Assembly (NCBI GenBank): GCA_937868675.1
Contig: CALMNJ010000385.1
Location: 1 to 12,527 of the forward strand
From: an uncultured Bacteroidota bacterium
GTDB lineage: Bacteria > Bacteroidota > Bacteroidia > B-17B0 > Aurantibacillaceae
Reading direction: 5' to 3'
Length of the DNA: 12,527 nt
Each line of letters starts with the position of its first letter. Positions within the stretch are counted from its first letter, which is position 1. This document shows positions 1 to 6,133 of this stretch, piece after piece. The position numbers and the translations under genes are program-made. The notes under the pieces were generated by a model. It searched no databases, was not told the DNA's origin, and saw only the letters and a list, made by a program, of their open reading frames with translations.

Positions 1-714
1 AATGTCTATGGTGGTAAAATCGGCTCCAAACTCCAGTTTCTTACTGAGGTAAACTGCCTGATTGTAGTACAGAAGCCCCAGGTTAATATTGGCTGCCGCA
101 TTGTCGGGTTGTATATCAAGAACTTTAAGTAAGGCAACCTTTGCAATATCACCTGCTGTAGTGTTTTCCGGGTCTTTAATATACATTTCAGAATAAACAC
201 TTCCCACAGCAAGATAGTATTCAACGTCTTTGGCTTCGAAGGTACCTGTGGGATCATACATCAGATAAACCTCTTTAAACTTATTGTATGCTACCAGACT
301 ACGTTGATAATTTACAGAGTCTTGTAAAAGTGCTTTGCAAAGGTTGTAATATCCAGCCCAAATGGTTTTGAGCATTTTTTTATTGTTTAATTCATTGGCC
401 GAGTCGGGTTTAAGAGTAAAAGATGTTTTGATAGAAGAGAGGATTGTATCGCGGAGCGGAGAGTATAACCGTAACCTGTCGGTTTTCCTATACAGCTCGT
501 AGTAAACGTATGCACGAAGTGTCCAGCTAACGTAATCGTTCTGGGTTTGCGGGTGAACAATCACCCGATCTATGATCAACCTGGCAGCTTCCGGATCCGT
601 TCGATACAGTTGCTGTGCGCGGCTGAGGCTATCTTCTTGTGCAAACAGGCTTGCACTTACGAACATTAAAATGCCCGGAAGATAGTTTTTGATTATTTGG
701 CGCAACTTGCACAT
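1..714 (-). CDS. Exported TPR-like protein, partial (C-terminus off the left edge)
   Basis: The frame is open from ATG at 714 down to base 1 with no stop, so 238 residues are present and the end is missing. The N-terminus has a basic start (MCKLRQ), a hydrophobic stretch (residues 11-24) and a likely signal-peptidase site after SLFAQ near residue 26, so the product is probably periplasmic or outer-membrane associated. The mature part is helical, with TPR-like segments: a region near residue 30 (SLSRAQQLYRTDPEAARLI) and a clearer one near residues 205-225 (LDIQPDNAAANINLGLLYYN). The next ATG upstream, at 726, meets a stop after two codons, so 714 is the natural start. It lies 16 bases after the stop of the YfiR-like gene on the same strand and is probably co-transcribed with it. 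The repeat class is an inference and the function is not recognised. Confidence 0.75.
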   Translation of the reverse strand, partial: MCKLRQIIKNYLPGILMFVSASLFAQEDSLSRAQQLYRTDPEAARLIIDRVIVHPQTQNDYVSWTLRAYVYYELYRKTDRLRLYSPLRDTILSSIKTSFTLKPDSANELNNKKMLKTIWAGYYNLCKALLQDSVNYQRSLVAYNKFKEVYLMYDPTGTFEAKDVEYYLAVGSVYSEMYIKDPENTTAGDIAKVALLKVLDIQPDNAAANINLGLLYYNQAVYLSKKLEFGADFTTIDI

Positions 715-730
715 TGTTTACAACATTTAA

Positions 731-1312
731 TTAATCACAGTTTACCGCAGCCAGGGCTTTAAAGTCTTCTTTGGTTTGAAGTCCGGAACGAACGGCATTA
801 TTTTTATTGTATTCAAATTTTAATTTGTTGTCAAGGTATATGAAGTTGATAGCAGCCGGTGATTTGCAGCCCTGCGGTATTTCAGAAATCACCAAAGTGC
901 CCTTACCCTTGTTTTTAGAAACCGCATCGCTAATCATTTTACTCTCACAATCGGAAGTGAAGTAGATGATGCTTGAGTTTGTCGAGGCATCGTAGCCAGG
1001 GGATTGTTTTATCTCAATGTCTTGATTACCAACCTTCTTTTTACCTGCAAGGCCCTTTAACTCACCTATAATAGACTCTCCTTTATTCCCAACAACATAA
1101 ATAACGAAATTGGCCGCTTTTTTCTGCTCGGGCCATTCAAAATAGCGGGTAAATCCATAAATAAAGGCTGCCTTGATCTTGGAGTTGGTATCGAAGCTGG
1201 AGGGCTGCTGAAACCTTAACGAAATTAGACAAAAAAGGAGTAATAAATATGTATACTTAACCTTCAGATTTTTATGAATCTTACAAAGATAGCATTTGAT
1301 TTGATTTGCCAA
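731..1312 (-). CDS. YfiR/DUF4154-like exported protein
   Basis: The protein carries the hallmark N-terminal motif of the YfiR (DUF4154) family, KAAFIYGFTRYFEWP at about residues 47-61, and ends with the family-like NAVRSGLQTKEDFKALA. Family knowledge: YfiR in Pseudomonas is a periplasmic repressor of a diguanylate cyclase, and in Bacteroidota such proteins often sit near sensor kinases. No cyclase or kinase is visible here, so the signalling role is inferred. A hydrophobic segment (TYLLLLFCLISL, about residues 21-32) acts as signal peptide or anchor. The mature part has three cysteines (SDCES, QGCKS and the C-terminal NCD). The start is uncertain: the longest frame begins with TTG at 1312, there is no in-frame ATG before the hydrophobic segment, and a good promoter (1284-1313) overlaps this TTG. 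If that promoter is used, translation must begin downstream, for example at CTG 1267, which would give an ideal short signal peptide (KVKYTYLLLLF). Confidence 0.82.
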   Translation of the reverse strand: MANQIKCYLCKIHKNLKVKYTYLLLLFCLISLRFQQPSSFDTNSKIKAAFIYGFTRYFEWPEQKKAANFVIYVVGNKGESIIGELKGLAGKKKVGNQDIEIKQSPGYDASTNSSIIYFTSDCESKMISDAVSKNKGKGTLVISEIPQGCKSPAAINFIYLDNKLKFEYNKNNAVRSGLQTKEDFKALAAVNCD

Positions 1313-1313
1313 A
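1284..1313 (-). promoter_or_regulatory. Bacteroidota-type promoter for the YfiR-like gene
   Basis: On the minus strand TTTG (1313-1310) is followed after 18 bases by TATCTTTG (1291-1284). This matches the Bacteroidota pattern of a -33 TTG and a -7 TAnnTTTG element with about 17-23 bases between them. Transcription would start near 1279, inside the longest reading frame of the YfiR-like gene. A second -7-like octamer, TAAATTTG, lies at 1317-1310. This is a pattern match only. Confidence 0.5.
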
Positions 1314-1352
1314 TTTATTCTTTATTTGTTAATTTAGCTATAAACTAAGTTC

Positions 1353-1937
1353 TTGCTCTACAACGAGAAATACAACAACTGTTCCGACAATGAACTGGTT
1401 AACAATTTTTTAGAGAAGAACGATAATTCTTTTGTTGGAATACTATATCAGCGATATGGCCATTTAGTGCTTGGCTTGTGCCTGAAGTACCTGAAAAACA
1501 GAGACGATGCGCAGGATGCAACGGTTCAGATTTTCGCAAACCTGCTTACCGATCTTAAAAAACACAAGGTGGAATTTTTTAAAAGCTGGCTTTATGTGTA
1601 CTCCAAAAATTATTGCTTAATGGAACTTCGCAAACGGCAAAGCGCCTTAAAAAAGGAACTGGAACTAAAAGAAAATATACACCTGCTTATGGATTCGGTG
1701 GATGAGCATCATCTTAAAGAAAAGGAACTACAGGTGCTCAGGCTTGAAAAAGCTGTTGACGAGCTTAACGATGGTCAAAAGCGGTGTATTAAGTTGTTTT
1801 ATCTTGAAAATAAGTCGTATAACGAAATCGTTGATATTACCGGCTTTAGCGCCAACGATGTAAAAAGCTTTATACAAAACGGTAAAAGGAATTTAAAATT
1901 GAAACTTGAAAGCCAGATGAATGAGCCAGAATTATGA
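1353..1937 (+). CDS. ECF-type RNA polymerase sigma factor (sigma-70 family)
   Basis: At 194 residues this is the normal size for an ECF sigma factor. The sigma-2 region covers about residues 12-95: a helix beginning NELVNNFLEK, then FVGILYQRYGHLVLGLCLKY, then the RDDAQDATVQIF segment that binds core polymerase and the -10 DNA, then SWLYVYSKNYCLMELRKR. The sigma-4 helix-turn-helix lies at about residues 130-185 (ELNDGQKRCIKLFYLENKSYNEIV, ending SFIQNGKRNLK). The linker between them is charged and helical. The start is TTG at 1353; the frame is closed by TAA at 1341-1343 and offers no ATG in the first 90 codons, so TTG is the only standard start that keeps sigma-2 whole. The gene overlaps the following anti-sigma-like gene by 17 bases, the usual arrangement for a translationally coupled sigma/anti-sigma pair. 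It is divergent from the YfiR-like gene, with about 40 bases between the called starts. Confidence 0.92.
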   Translation: MLYNEKYNNCSDNELVNNFLEKNDNSFVGILYQRYGHLVLGLCLKYLKNRDDAQDATVQIFANLLTDLKKHKVEFFKSWLYVYSKNYCLMELRKRQSALKKELELKENIHLLMDSVDEHHLKEKELQVLRLEKAVDELNDGQKRCIKLFYLENKSYNEIVDITGFSANDVKSFIQNGKRNLKLKLESQMNEPEL

Positions 1938-2133
1938 CGACATAAATAACAGGAATCTGAAAAAGCTTTTTGAGCAGAATGAACCGGCCGACGACTTTGA
2001 GAAAGAGGCGCTTGAAGGCTTTGCCACCCTCGAAGACAACCAGCATGCGTTTGAACTGAAAGCGCTGGTTGATAAACGAGTGGAGCAGGCGCTTGTTAAG
2101 GAGAAAAAACGGCGCGGAGCGATCATTTGGTAG
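1921..2133 (+). CDS. Anti-sigma-like N-terminal cytoplasmic domain (70 residues, ends at amber)
   Basis: This is the part made if TAG 2131 terminates. It starts at ATG 1921, which lies inside the last codons of the sigma gene in a shifted frame, so ribosomes finishing the sigma factor could restart here. The peptide is strongly charged and helical. The segment DDFEKEALEGFATLEDNQ (residues 25-42) resembles the conserved EKEALEGF head of Bacteroidota membrane proteins paired with ECF sigma factors; the rest is LKALVDKRVEQALVKEKKRR. It ends GAIIW, five residues into the membrane helix, so the terminated product would be soluble. Whether it can still hold the sigma factor is inference. The family is recognised by pattern, not by search. 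Confidence 0.6.
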   Translation: MSQNYDDINNRNLKKLFEQNEPADDFEKEALEGFATLEDNQHAFELKALVDKRVEQALVKEKKRRGAIIW

Positions 2134-2211
2134 GCGCCTGCAGGCATTGTTGTAACGGCCGGCTATACGGTAATACTTTTCAGGAGCACCATTGTTGAGG
2201 ATAAAAAAAAT

Positions 2212-3081
2212 GTGGCCATAACCGAAACGCCCAAAAGTCTGGAGATGAAAGAGGACAAGTTGCCGGTTGTGGATACACAGCCCGAACAGGCTTCACAACG
2301 GGAAGTAGTGTTGGGTGAAAAAACAACCTACAAATCGAAAAATAAAGTGCCACAGGGCACTTTTACGTCCGGTGATAACTCTCATTCAAAAACAGTAAAT
2401 GAAGATTTACGGAAGGAACCTGTTACTGAAAAAGAAAAGCCGGCATTGGATGATGACCGGTCCGGTTTTGATGATAATGCAGCGCCTGTTAAATTTGTAC
2501 CTGCCCCTGCCACTGCGGGGGTTGCAAATACGGCAGTTCTGGATGAATCAGATAAAAAGGATGTTCAAGCGAAAAACCCTGAGTTGGCTCAGGCGTCGGA
2601 AAAACCAGTGGCCCAAAGTAAGTATGAAGCTGAAGACGCAAACGTTCAGATGACTGAAAGAGTAGTGTTAGAATCAAAGGCAAAACGGTTAAAAAAGACA
2701 CCAGCTAAGGAGGTTGAAAATCTGGCTAAATCAAAAAAAGAAAACGCGACCCGCACCTACAAAAGTGTATCAACCGAATCTAAACAGGATAATTCAAAGG
2801 AATATGTAGCCCAAATTACGTATGATGGCGGAGAGGATGCCCTAAAGAAGGATTTGAAAAAGCTACTCGATGAAAATGGCATATCTTGCAGGTTTGAGGC
2901 AATGCTATATTTTAAAACAGTTGAACAAATTGAACGCGTTGAGATTACAAAAGCCTATAAACTTAACGTTGAAGAACAGAAAAAGCTGACAGAAACGCTC
3001 CTGAAACTAAACCACTTCGGTGTATCGCAGGGAACCATGCCGCCAAACGGCTATTCTTACAAAATTGTTTACAAACCTTAA
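2212..3081 (+). CDS. Downstream part of the interrupted gene: linker plus TonB-C-like domain
   Basis: This open frame of 289 codons continues the 1921 frame after the amber codon. As a separate gene it could start at GTG 2212 (a GAGG lies at 2197-2200) or ATG 2245, but neither leaves a signal peptide or membrane helix, so independent expression would give a cytosolic protein with a periplasmic-looking composition. Residues 1-195 (counted from GTG) are low-complexity, rich in Lys, Glu, Pro, Ala and Ser, as in periplasmic linkers. Residues about 198-289 look folded. They begin QITYDGGEDALKKDLKKLL and continue through YFKTVEQIERVEITKAY to a final PPNGYSYKIVYKP. The YxGGxxAL start, the strand near IERVEI and the late NG turn recall the C-terminal domain of TonB in Bacteroidota, though degenerate. 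I regard it as part of the membrane protein, not as a gene of its own. Confidence 0.55.
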   Translation: MAITETPKSLEMKEDKLPVVDTQPEQASQREVVLGEKTTYKSKNKVPQGTFTSGDNSHSKTVNEDLRKEPVTEKEKPALDDDRSGFDDNAAPVKFVPAPATAGVANTAVLDESDKKDVQAKNPELAQASEKPVAQSKYEAEDANVQMTERVVLESKAKRLKKTPAKEVENLAKSKKENATRTYKSVSTESKQDNSKEYVAQITYDGGEDALKKDLKKLLDENGISCRFEAMLYFKTVEQIERVEITKAYKLNVEEQKKLTETLLKLNHFGVSQGTMPPNGYSYKIVYKP

Positions 3082-3980
3082 CGGGTAAGGTCTTTAAAAA
3101 CATCTTCCAGTTTTTGTTCCTCACGGTTAAGAGTAAGTACCCCGAGATTGTTGGCGACTGCAAAATTAAAAATGTCTTTTCGGGGGTCTCCGTCAGAAGA
3201 GGAGCTGAGTTGCCAGGTGTTGCCTCCGGTATTTTTCACGGCGTCAATTCCGTTAATGGTTTCCAGTAAGTTTTGATTTACAGGCTTATCAAATTCAACC
3301 GTAATGATTTGCCTGGTTGAATTTCTGCGCAGGCTTCCTGTTTGGTCATTTGCTACTATTTCACCTTTATTTATGATGATAACCCGGTCGCAAATGGCTT
3401 CAACCTCCTGCATGATATGAGTGCTCAACATAACCGTTTTTTGTTTTCCGAGCGATTTAATAAGGGTTCGGATTTCTTCCAGTTGGTTGGGGTCGAGTCC
3501 GGTTGTCGGCTCATCCATAATTAGCACCTTAGGGTCGTGTATCATAGCTTGTGCGAGGCCTACGCGCTGCCTGTAACCCTTACTAAGGGCACCAATTTTT
3601 TTATTTTGTTCGAGACTAAGGCCGGTAATGTGTATCATATCGGCTACGCGCTGTTTGGTGTTTTTAAGCTTGTAAATGCTTCCGGTAAATGCAAGAAACT
3701 CTTTTACATACATGTCAAGGTAAAGCGGATTGTGTTCGGGAAGATATCCGATTTGTTTCCTCACATCCAGGCTTTGAGTGGCAACGTCAAAACCGCACAC
3801 GCTTGCCTGCCCGTTGCTGGGAGGAATGTAACAGGTCAGTATCTTCATCATGGTGCTTTTGCCTGCACCGTTTGGACCCAAAAAGCCTACAATCTCGCTG
3901 CTTCCTACCTCAAAACTTACATTATTGAGCGCCTTTTGGGAACCGTAATTTTTTGAAATGTTATTTACCCTGATTGACAT
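3078..3980 (-). CDS. gldA: Gliding-motility ABC transporter ATP-binding protein GldA
   Basis: A 300-residue ABC ATPase that powers the membrane GldF/GldG complex needed for gliding in Bacteroidota. Visible motifs are Walker A GPNGAGKST (residues 35-43), the family-specific YLPEHNPLYLD in the Q-loop region (79-89), the signature LSKGYRQRVG (132-141), Walker B VLIMDEP (152-158), the D-loop GLDP and the switch histidine in STH (188). The MSIRVNNISKNYG start and the roughly 80-residue C-terminal extension ending LEDVFKDLTR fit GldA and not a general ABC ATPase, although a related efflux ATPase cannot be excluded without a tree. No gldF or gldG is present in the window; in Flavobacterium gldA is likewise apart from gldFG. 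The gene is last in a minus-strand series, 45 bases after tryptophan dioxygenase, and converges on the anti-sigma-like gene with a 4-base overlap, leaving no room for a terminator between the two stops. Confidence 0.88.
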   Translation of the reverse strand: MSIRVNNISKNYGSQKALNNVSFEVGSSEIVGFLGPNGAGKSTMMKILTCYIPPSNGQASVCGFDVATQSLDVRKQIGYLPEHNPLYLDMYVKEFLAFTGSIYKLKNTKQRVADMIHITGLSLEQNKKIGALSKGYRQRVGLAQAMIHDPKVLIMDEPTTGLDPNQLEEIRTLIKSLGKQKTVMLSTHIMQEVEAICDRVIIINKGEIVANDQTGSLRRNSTRQIITVEFDKPVNQNLLETINGIDAVKNTGGNTWQLSSSSDGDPRKDIFNFAVANNLGVLTLNREEQKLEDVFKDLTR

Positions 3981-4025
3981 TTGCTGATTCTGGTATTAGT
4001 GCATAAAACGGTCATTCAAAACTCC

Positions 4026-5027
4026 TTATTTCTGCTGTTTAAAAACATGTTGTTCAACCCAGCCTTTGCCCCAGTTTTCAATTTCTTCGGCGCTCCATAT
4101 TTGCGGATAAAAAATGCGTTTCTGAAATCTTGGTGGCAGGTATTTTTGCCAGTTGGTTCCTCCTGTAGCCGCTACATCGCCTTCGTTTTGCTGAAGATAG
4201 CGCACCGCACTTTTATAATGTACCAGCGGCCAGTTAATGTTCACATTTACATCAAGCTGTTTCAGGGCATTGATAACATCCGGGTCCTTTTGCTGCTCTT
4301 TATTGAGTGAAAGATATTTCTGCCAGATGTTTTTTGATTTGTATTCGCTGGCCAGTTGTTTAAACGTTTTAGAATATTTCTTTTCAAACTGCAGCAGGGT
4401 GAGCGTTTTTTTACCCGTCGCTGTTTCGGTGGCGCCTTTGTTCCAGTAGATAAAATTAAAAAGCTCGTCAATGCCGGCCTCCTTACCCTGATATTGCGGG
4501 CGAATTTCTTTATCCACAAGATTAATAAAATCGGTGCTGCATAGTTCGATCATCCTGTACTGTGCGCTTTGAAACCCACTGGCAGGCAATAATGCCATTC
4601 TGAACTTCAGGAACTGTTGTTTTTCCATTCCATTGATCATAATTTCGAACGATTTTGTGAGCGCTTCGAAATAGCGGTTTACCCGGCCAATGCGTTCAAC
4701 AAAAAAGTCTTTGTCAAGGGTTTCACGCCAGCCTTCGTCTTTACCGGTTGATGAAATTTTTTTCCCATTGTTACCAATCTGTTCCAATTCGTGAAGCGCC
4801 AGCTTAAAGTAAAGTTCAGTAATCTGATGATACATAATAAAAATAAGCTCATCAGGATAATCGGTGCGTGGTCTTTGAAGGCTTAACAGCGTATCCACCT
4901 CTGTGTAATCCCAGTAGGTAAGGTAATTGGATAAAAGCAAACCTTCGAGATAACTGTTAATATCCTGTCCGGTTTGGGTGTATTTGTCTGCAAGTTCCTT
5001 TAACTTCTCGTCAAGTTGATGTTCCAT
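4026..5027 (-). CDS. kynA: Tryptophan 2,3-dioxygenase
   Basis: This haem enzyme opens the indole ring of L-tryptophan with O2 to give N-formylkynurenine, the first step of the kynurenine route. Diagnostic segments are LTYWDYTEVDTLLSLQRP (residues 36-53), the distal FIMYHQITELYFK with His67, FRMALLPASGFQSAQYR (142-158) whose Arg143 aligns with the substrate-carboxylate arginine, and WPLVHYKSAVRYL (266-278) with His270 as the proximal haem ligand, followed by ATGGTNWQKYL (287-297), which corresponds to the GTGGSSG..YL loop. At 333 residues it is longer than the roughly 280-residue proteobacterial enzymes, mainly through a segment at about 180-260. Start ATG 5027 is preceded by a -7 element at 5048-5041. 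No other kynurenine-pathway gene is in the window, so whether the product feeds NAD synthesis or tryptophan breakdown is not visible. It follows mltG by 56 bases. Confidence 0.93.
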   Translation of the reverse strand: MEHQLDEKLKELADKYTQTGQDINSYLEGLLLSNYLTYWDYTEVDTLLSLQRPRTDYPDELIFIMYHQITELYFKLALHELEQIGNNGKKISSTGKDEGWRETLDKDFFVERIGRVNRYFEALTKSFEIMINGMEKQQFLKFRMALLPASGFQSAQYRMIELCSTDFINLVDKEIRPQYQGKEAGIDELFNFIYWNKGATETATGKKTLTLLQFEKKYSKTFKQLASEYKSKNIWQKYLSLNKEQQKDPDVINALKQLDVNVNINWPLVHYKSAVRYLQQNEGDVAATGGTNWQKYLPPRFQKRIFYPQIWSAEEIENWGKGWVEQHVFKQQK

Positions 5028-5040
5028 GTTTTTAAAAGTA

Positions 5041-5048
5041 CAAATTTA
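5041..5048 (-). promoter_or_regulatory. -7 promoter element for tryptophan 2,3-dioxygenase
   Basis: The minus strand reads TAAATTTG here, an exact match to the Bacteroidota -7 consensus TAnnTTTG, ending 13 bases before ATG 5027. Transcription would begin about 10 bases before the start codon. No good TTG -33 element stands at the expected distance, so the promoter may be weak or activator-dependent. It lies in the 56-base gap after mltG, which suggests the dioxygenase can be expressed apart from the upstream operon. Confidence 0.4.
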
Positions 5049-5083
5049 TTTATTGCTTCAACGCCGGCTTTTGTGGCTTATGA

Positions 5084-6130
5084 TCAGCGGTTAATTCCTC
5101 TTGCGTTTAACGCTTTCTGATACGCTTTTGCGTATTTATCGTGTTCTTCATAAGTTGCCGAAAAGTCGGAGTAACCATTGAGCTGCGGTTTGGCACAAAA
5201 AAACAGGTATTTGTGCTTTGAGTAATTGAGCGTGGCGTCAATGGCTTGCGTACCTACAAGGCATATGGGGCCCGGAGGTAGTCCCTTGTAACGATAGGTG
5301 TTGTATGGCGAATCGGTTTCCTTGTCTTCATCCAGTATCCTTTGTGCATCATAGTTTTTATTTGCGAACTTAAGGGTGGGATCGGCCTGCAGGGGCATGC
5401 CTTTACTAAGCCTGTTGAAATAAACACCGGCTATTTTTTTTTGTTCTGATTCAATAACGCTTTCACTTTGCACGATGCTGGCCAGCGTAATTATCTGCGG
5501 AACACTATACCCGGTTTTTTTTGCAAGCGCCACCCGATTGCTGTTCCAGATTTTTAAATACCTCTCCTTTAAAAGGGCAAAAAACTCCTCCGAACTGATG
5601 GCCCAGCTAACTTCATACACTCCGGGAACCACCATGGCAAAACTGGTCTCGGGATCGAGCCCAAAATAGTTATGCAGATTTTCACCATCATCAATAAAAT
5701 CCTCCAGTTCAGAATCGCTGAGCTCGAGCTTATCGTCGGTGTAATCAACAAACTCGTCCATATCGCGGATTTGTGAGTTGTAGGTAAGTTTCACATTTTC
5801 CTGTTTGTTGTATTTTATGAGGTTAATGATCTGGCGCATGCTCATGCCGTTTGTAATCCTGTATCTGCCCGGGTTAATATGGTCGGGCAACTCCATTTTT
5901 TTAGCCAGCCAGTCAAAAGCTTCCGGGTCGCTAATGATGTTATCGGCGTTAATGTCGTCCAGCACGTCTTCGTATTTATCTTCACGCCCAATGTATATAA
6001 AGGTGTAGCTCTTATCCTTAAGATGAACCCTTCCGATAAAAAATTTATTGTAAACGTAAAACGATGCGGCAACAATTATGAATACGAGTAAGAGGAAAAT
6101 CACCCAGCGTCTTTTTTTCTGTTTTGCCAT
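5084..6130 (-). CDS. mltG: Endolytic murein transglycosylase MltG
   Basis: MltG is an inner-membrane lytic transglycosylase that cuts nascent glycan strands and so sets their length. The 348-residue product starts MAKQKKRRW, followed by one membrane helix (about residues 9-27) that anchors it with the catalytic domain in the periplasm. A LysM-like region spans about 40-110. The catalytic YceG domain has LASIVQSES (216-224), where Glu223 aligns with the catalytic glutamate of the E. coli ASIVEKE motif, then VYFNRLSKGMPLQADPT (236-252) and SPYNTYRYKGLPPGPI (274-289). These are all the family's key blocks, and the protein appears intact. The middle contains a very acidic stretch (about 124-150). 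It begins 3 bases after the cytochrome gene's stop, so it is almost certainly co-transcribed with it and, more distantly, with dapF, which supplies a precursor of the same wall. Confidence 0.95.
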   Translation of the reverse strand: MAKQKKRRWVIFLLLVFIIVAASFYVYNKFFIGRVHLKDKSYTFIYIGREDKYEDVLDDINADNIISDPEAFDWLAKKMELPDHINPGRYRITNGMSMRQIINLIKYNKQENVKLTYNSQIRDMDEFVDYTDDKLELSDSELEDFIDDGENLHNYFGLDPETSFAMVVPGVYEVSWAISSEEFFALLKERYLKIWNSNRVALAKKTGYSVPQIITLASIVQSESVIESEQKKIAGVYFNRLSKGMPLQADPTLKFANKNYDAQRILDEDKETDSPYNTYRYKGLPPGPICLVGTQAIDATLNYSKHKYLFFCAKPQLNGYSDFSATYEEHDKYAKAYQKALNARGINR

Positions 6131-6133
6131 AAC

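Larger units (their letters stand above)
1921..3081 (+). pseudogene. Anti-sigma-like membrane protein, interrupted by in-frame TAG
   Basis: One reading frame runs from ATG 1921 to TAA 3081 (386 codons) with a single internal stop, TAG at 2131-2133 (codon 71). Read through, the codons join a charged N-terminal helical domain (residues 1-67), a hydrophobic span (about 68-89: GAIIW, stop, APAGIVVTAGYTVILF), a long Lys/Glu/Pro/Ala-rich linker (about 95-290) and a folded C-terminal domain (about 295-386). This is the layout of the membrane partner encoded after ECF sigma factors in Bacteroidota: a cytoplasmic sigma-binding head, one helix and a periplasmic tail. The stop lies after a TGG codon and could come from TGG to TAG. 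Because the rest of the frame is undamaged, the options are a very recent nonsense mutation, a sequence error, or stop-codon readthrough. The stop overlaps the gldA stop through a shared TTAA at 3078-3081. Confidence 0.7.

Noticed and set aside
2136..2145. Perfect 10-base palindrome GCCTGCAGGC just after the amber codon, considered as a readthrough stem
   Set aside because: Without a spacer it can form only about three base pairs around a TGCA loop, too weak for a recoding structure; more likely chance.
1930..2150. Minus-strand open frame opposite the anti-sigma head, 1932-2147
   Set aside because: It is Ser/Ala-rich because it mirrors Lys/Glu/Leu codons on the plus strand; the plus-strand frame has the family pattern and overlap with the sigma gene.
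2203..2210. Run of eight A residues before GTG 2212, considered as a slippage site restoring a frame
   Set aside because: The frame is the same before and after the run, so no frameshift is needed; the interruption is a nonsense codon.
3537..3956. 139-codon plus-strand open frame opposite gldA
   Set aside because: It lies wholly antisense to clear GldA motifs, has no recognisable domain and reads as a complement of a constrained coding frame.
3981..4310. 109-codon plus-strand open frame opposite the dioxygenase 3' end
   Set aside because: Its hydrophobic look comes from the complement of Lys/Glu-rich codons in the real gene; there is no promoter or conserved pattern.
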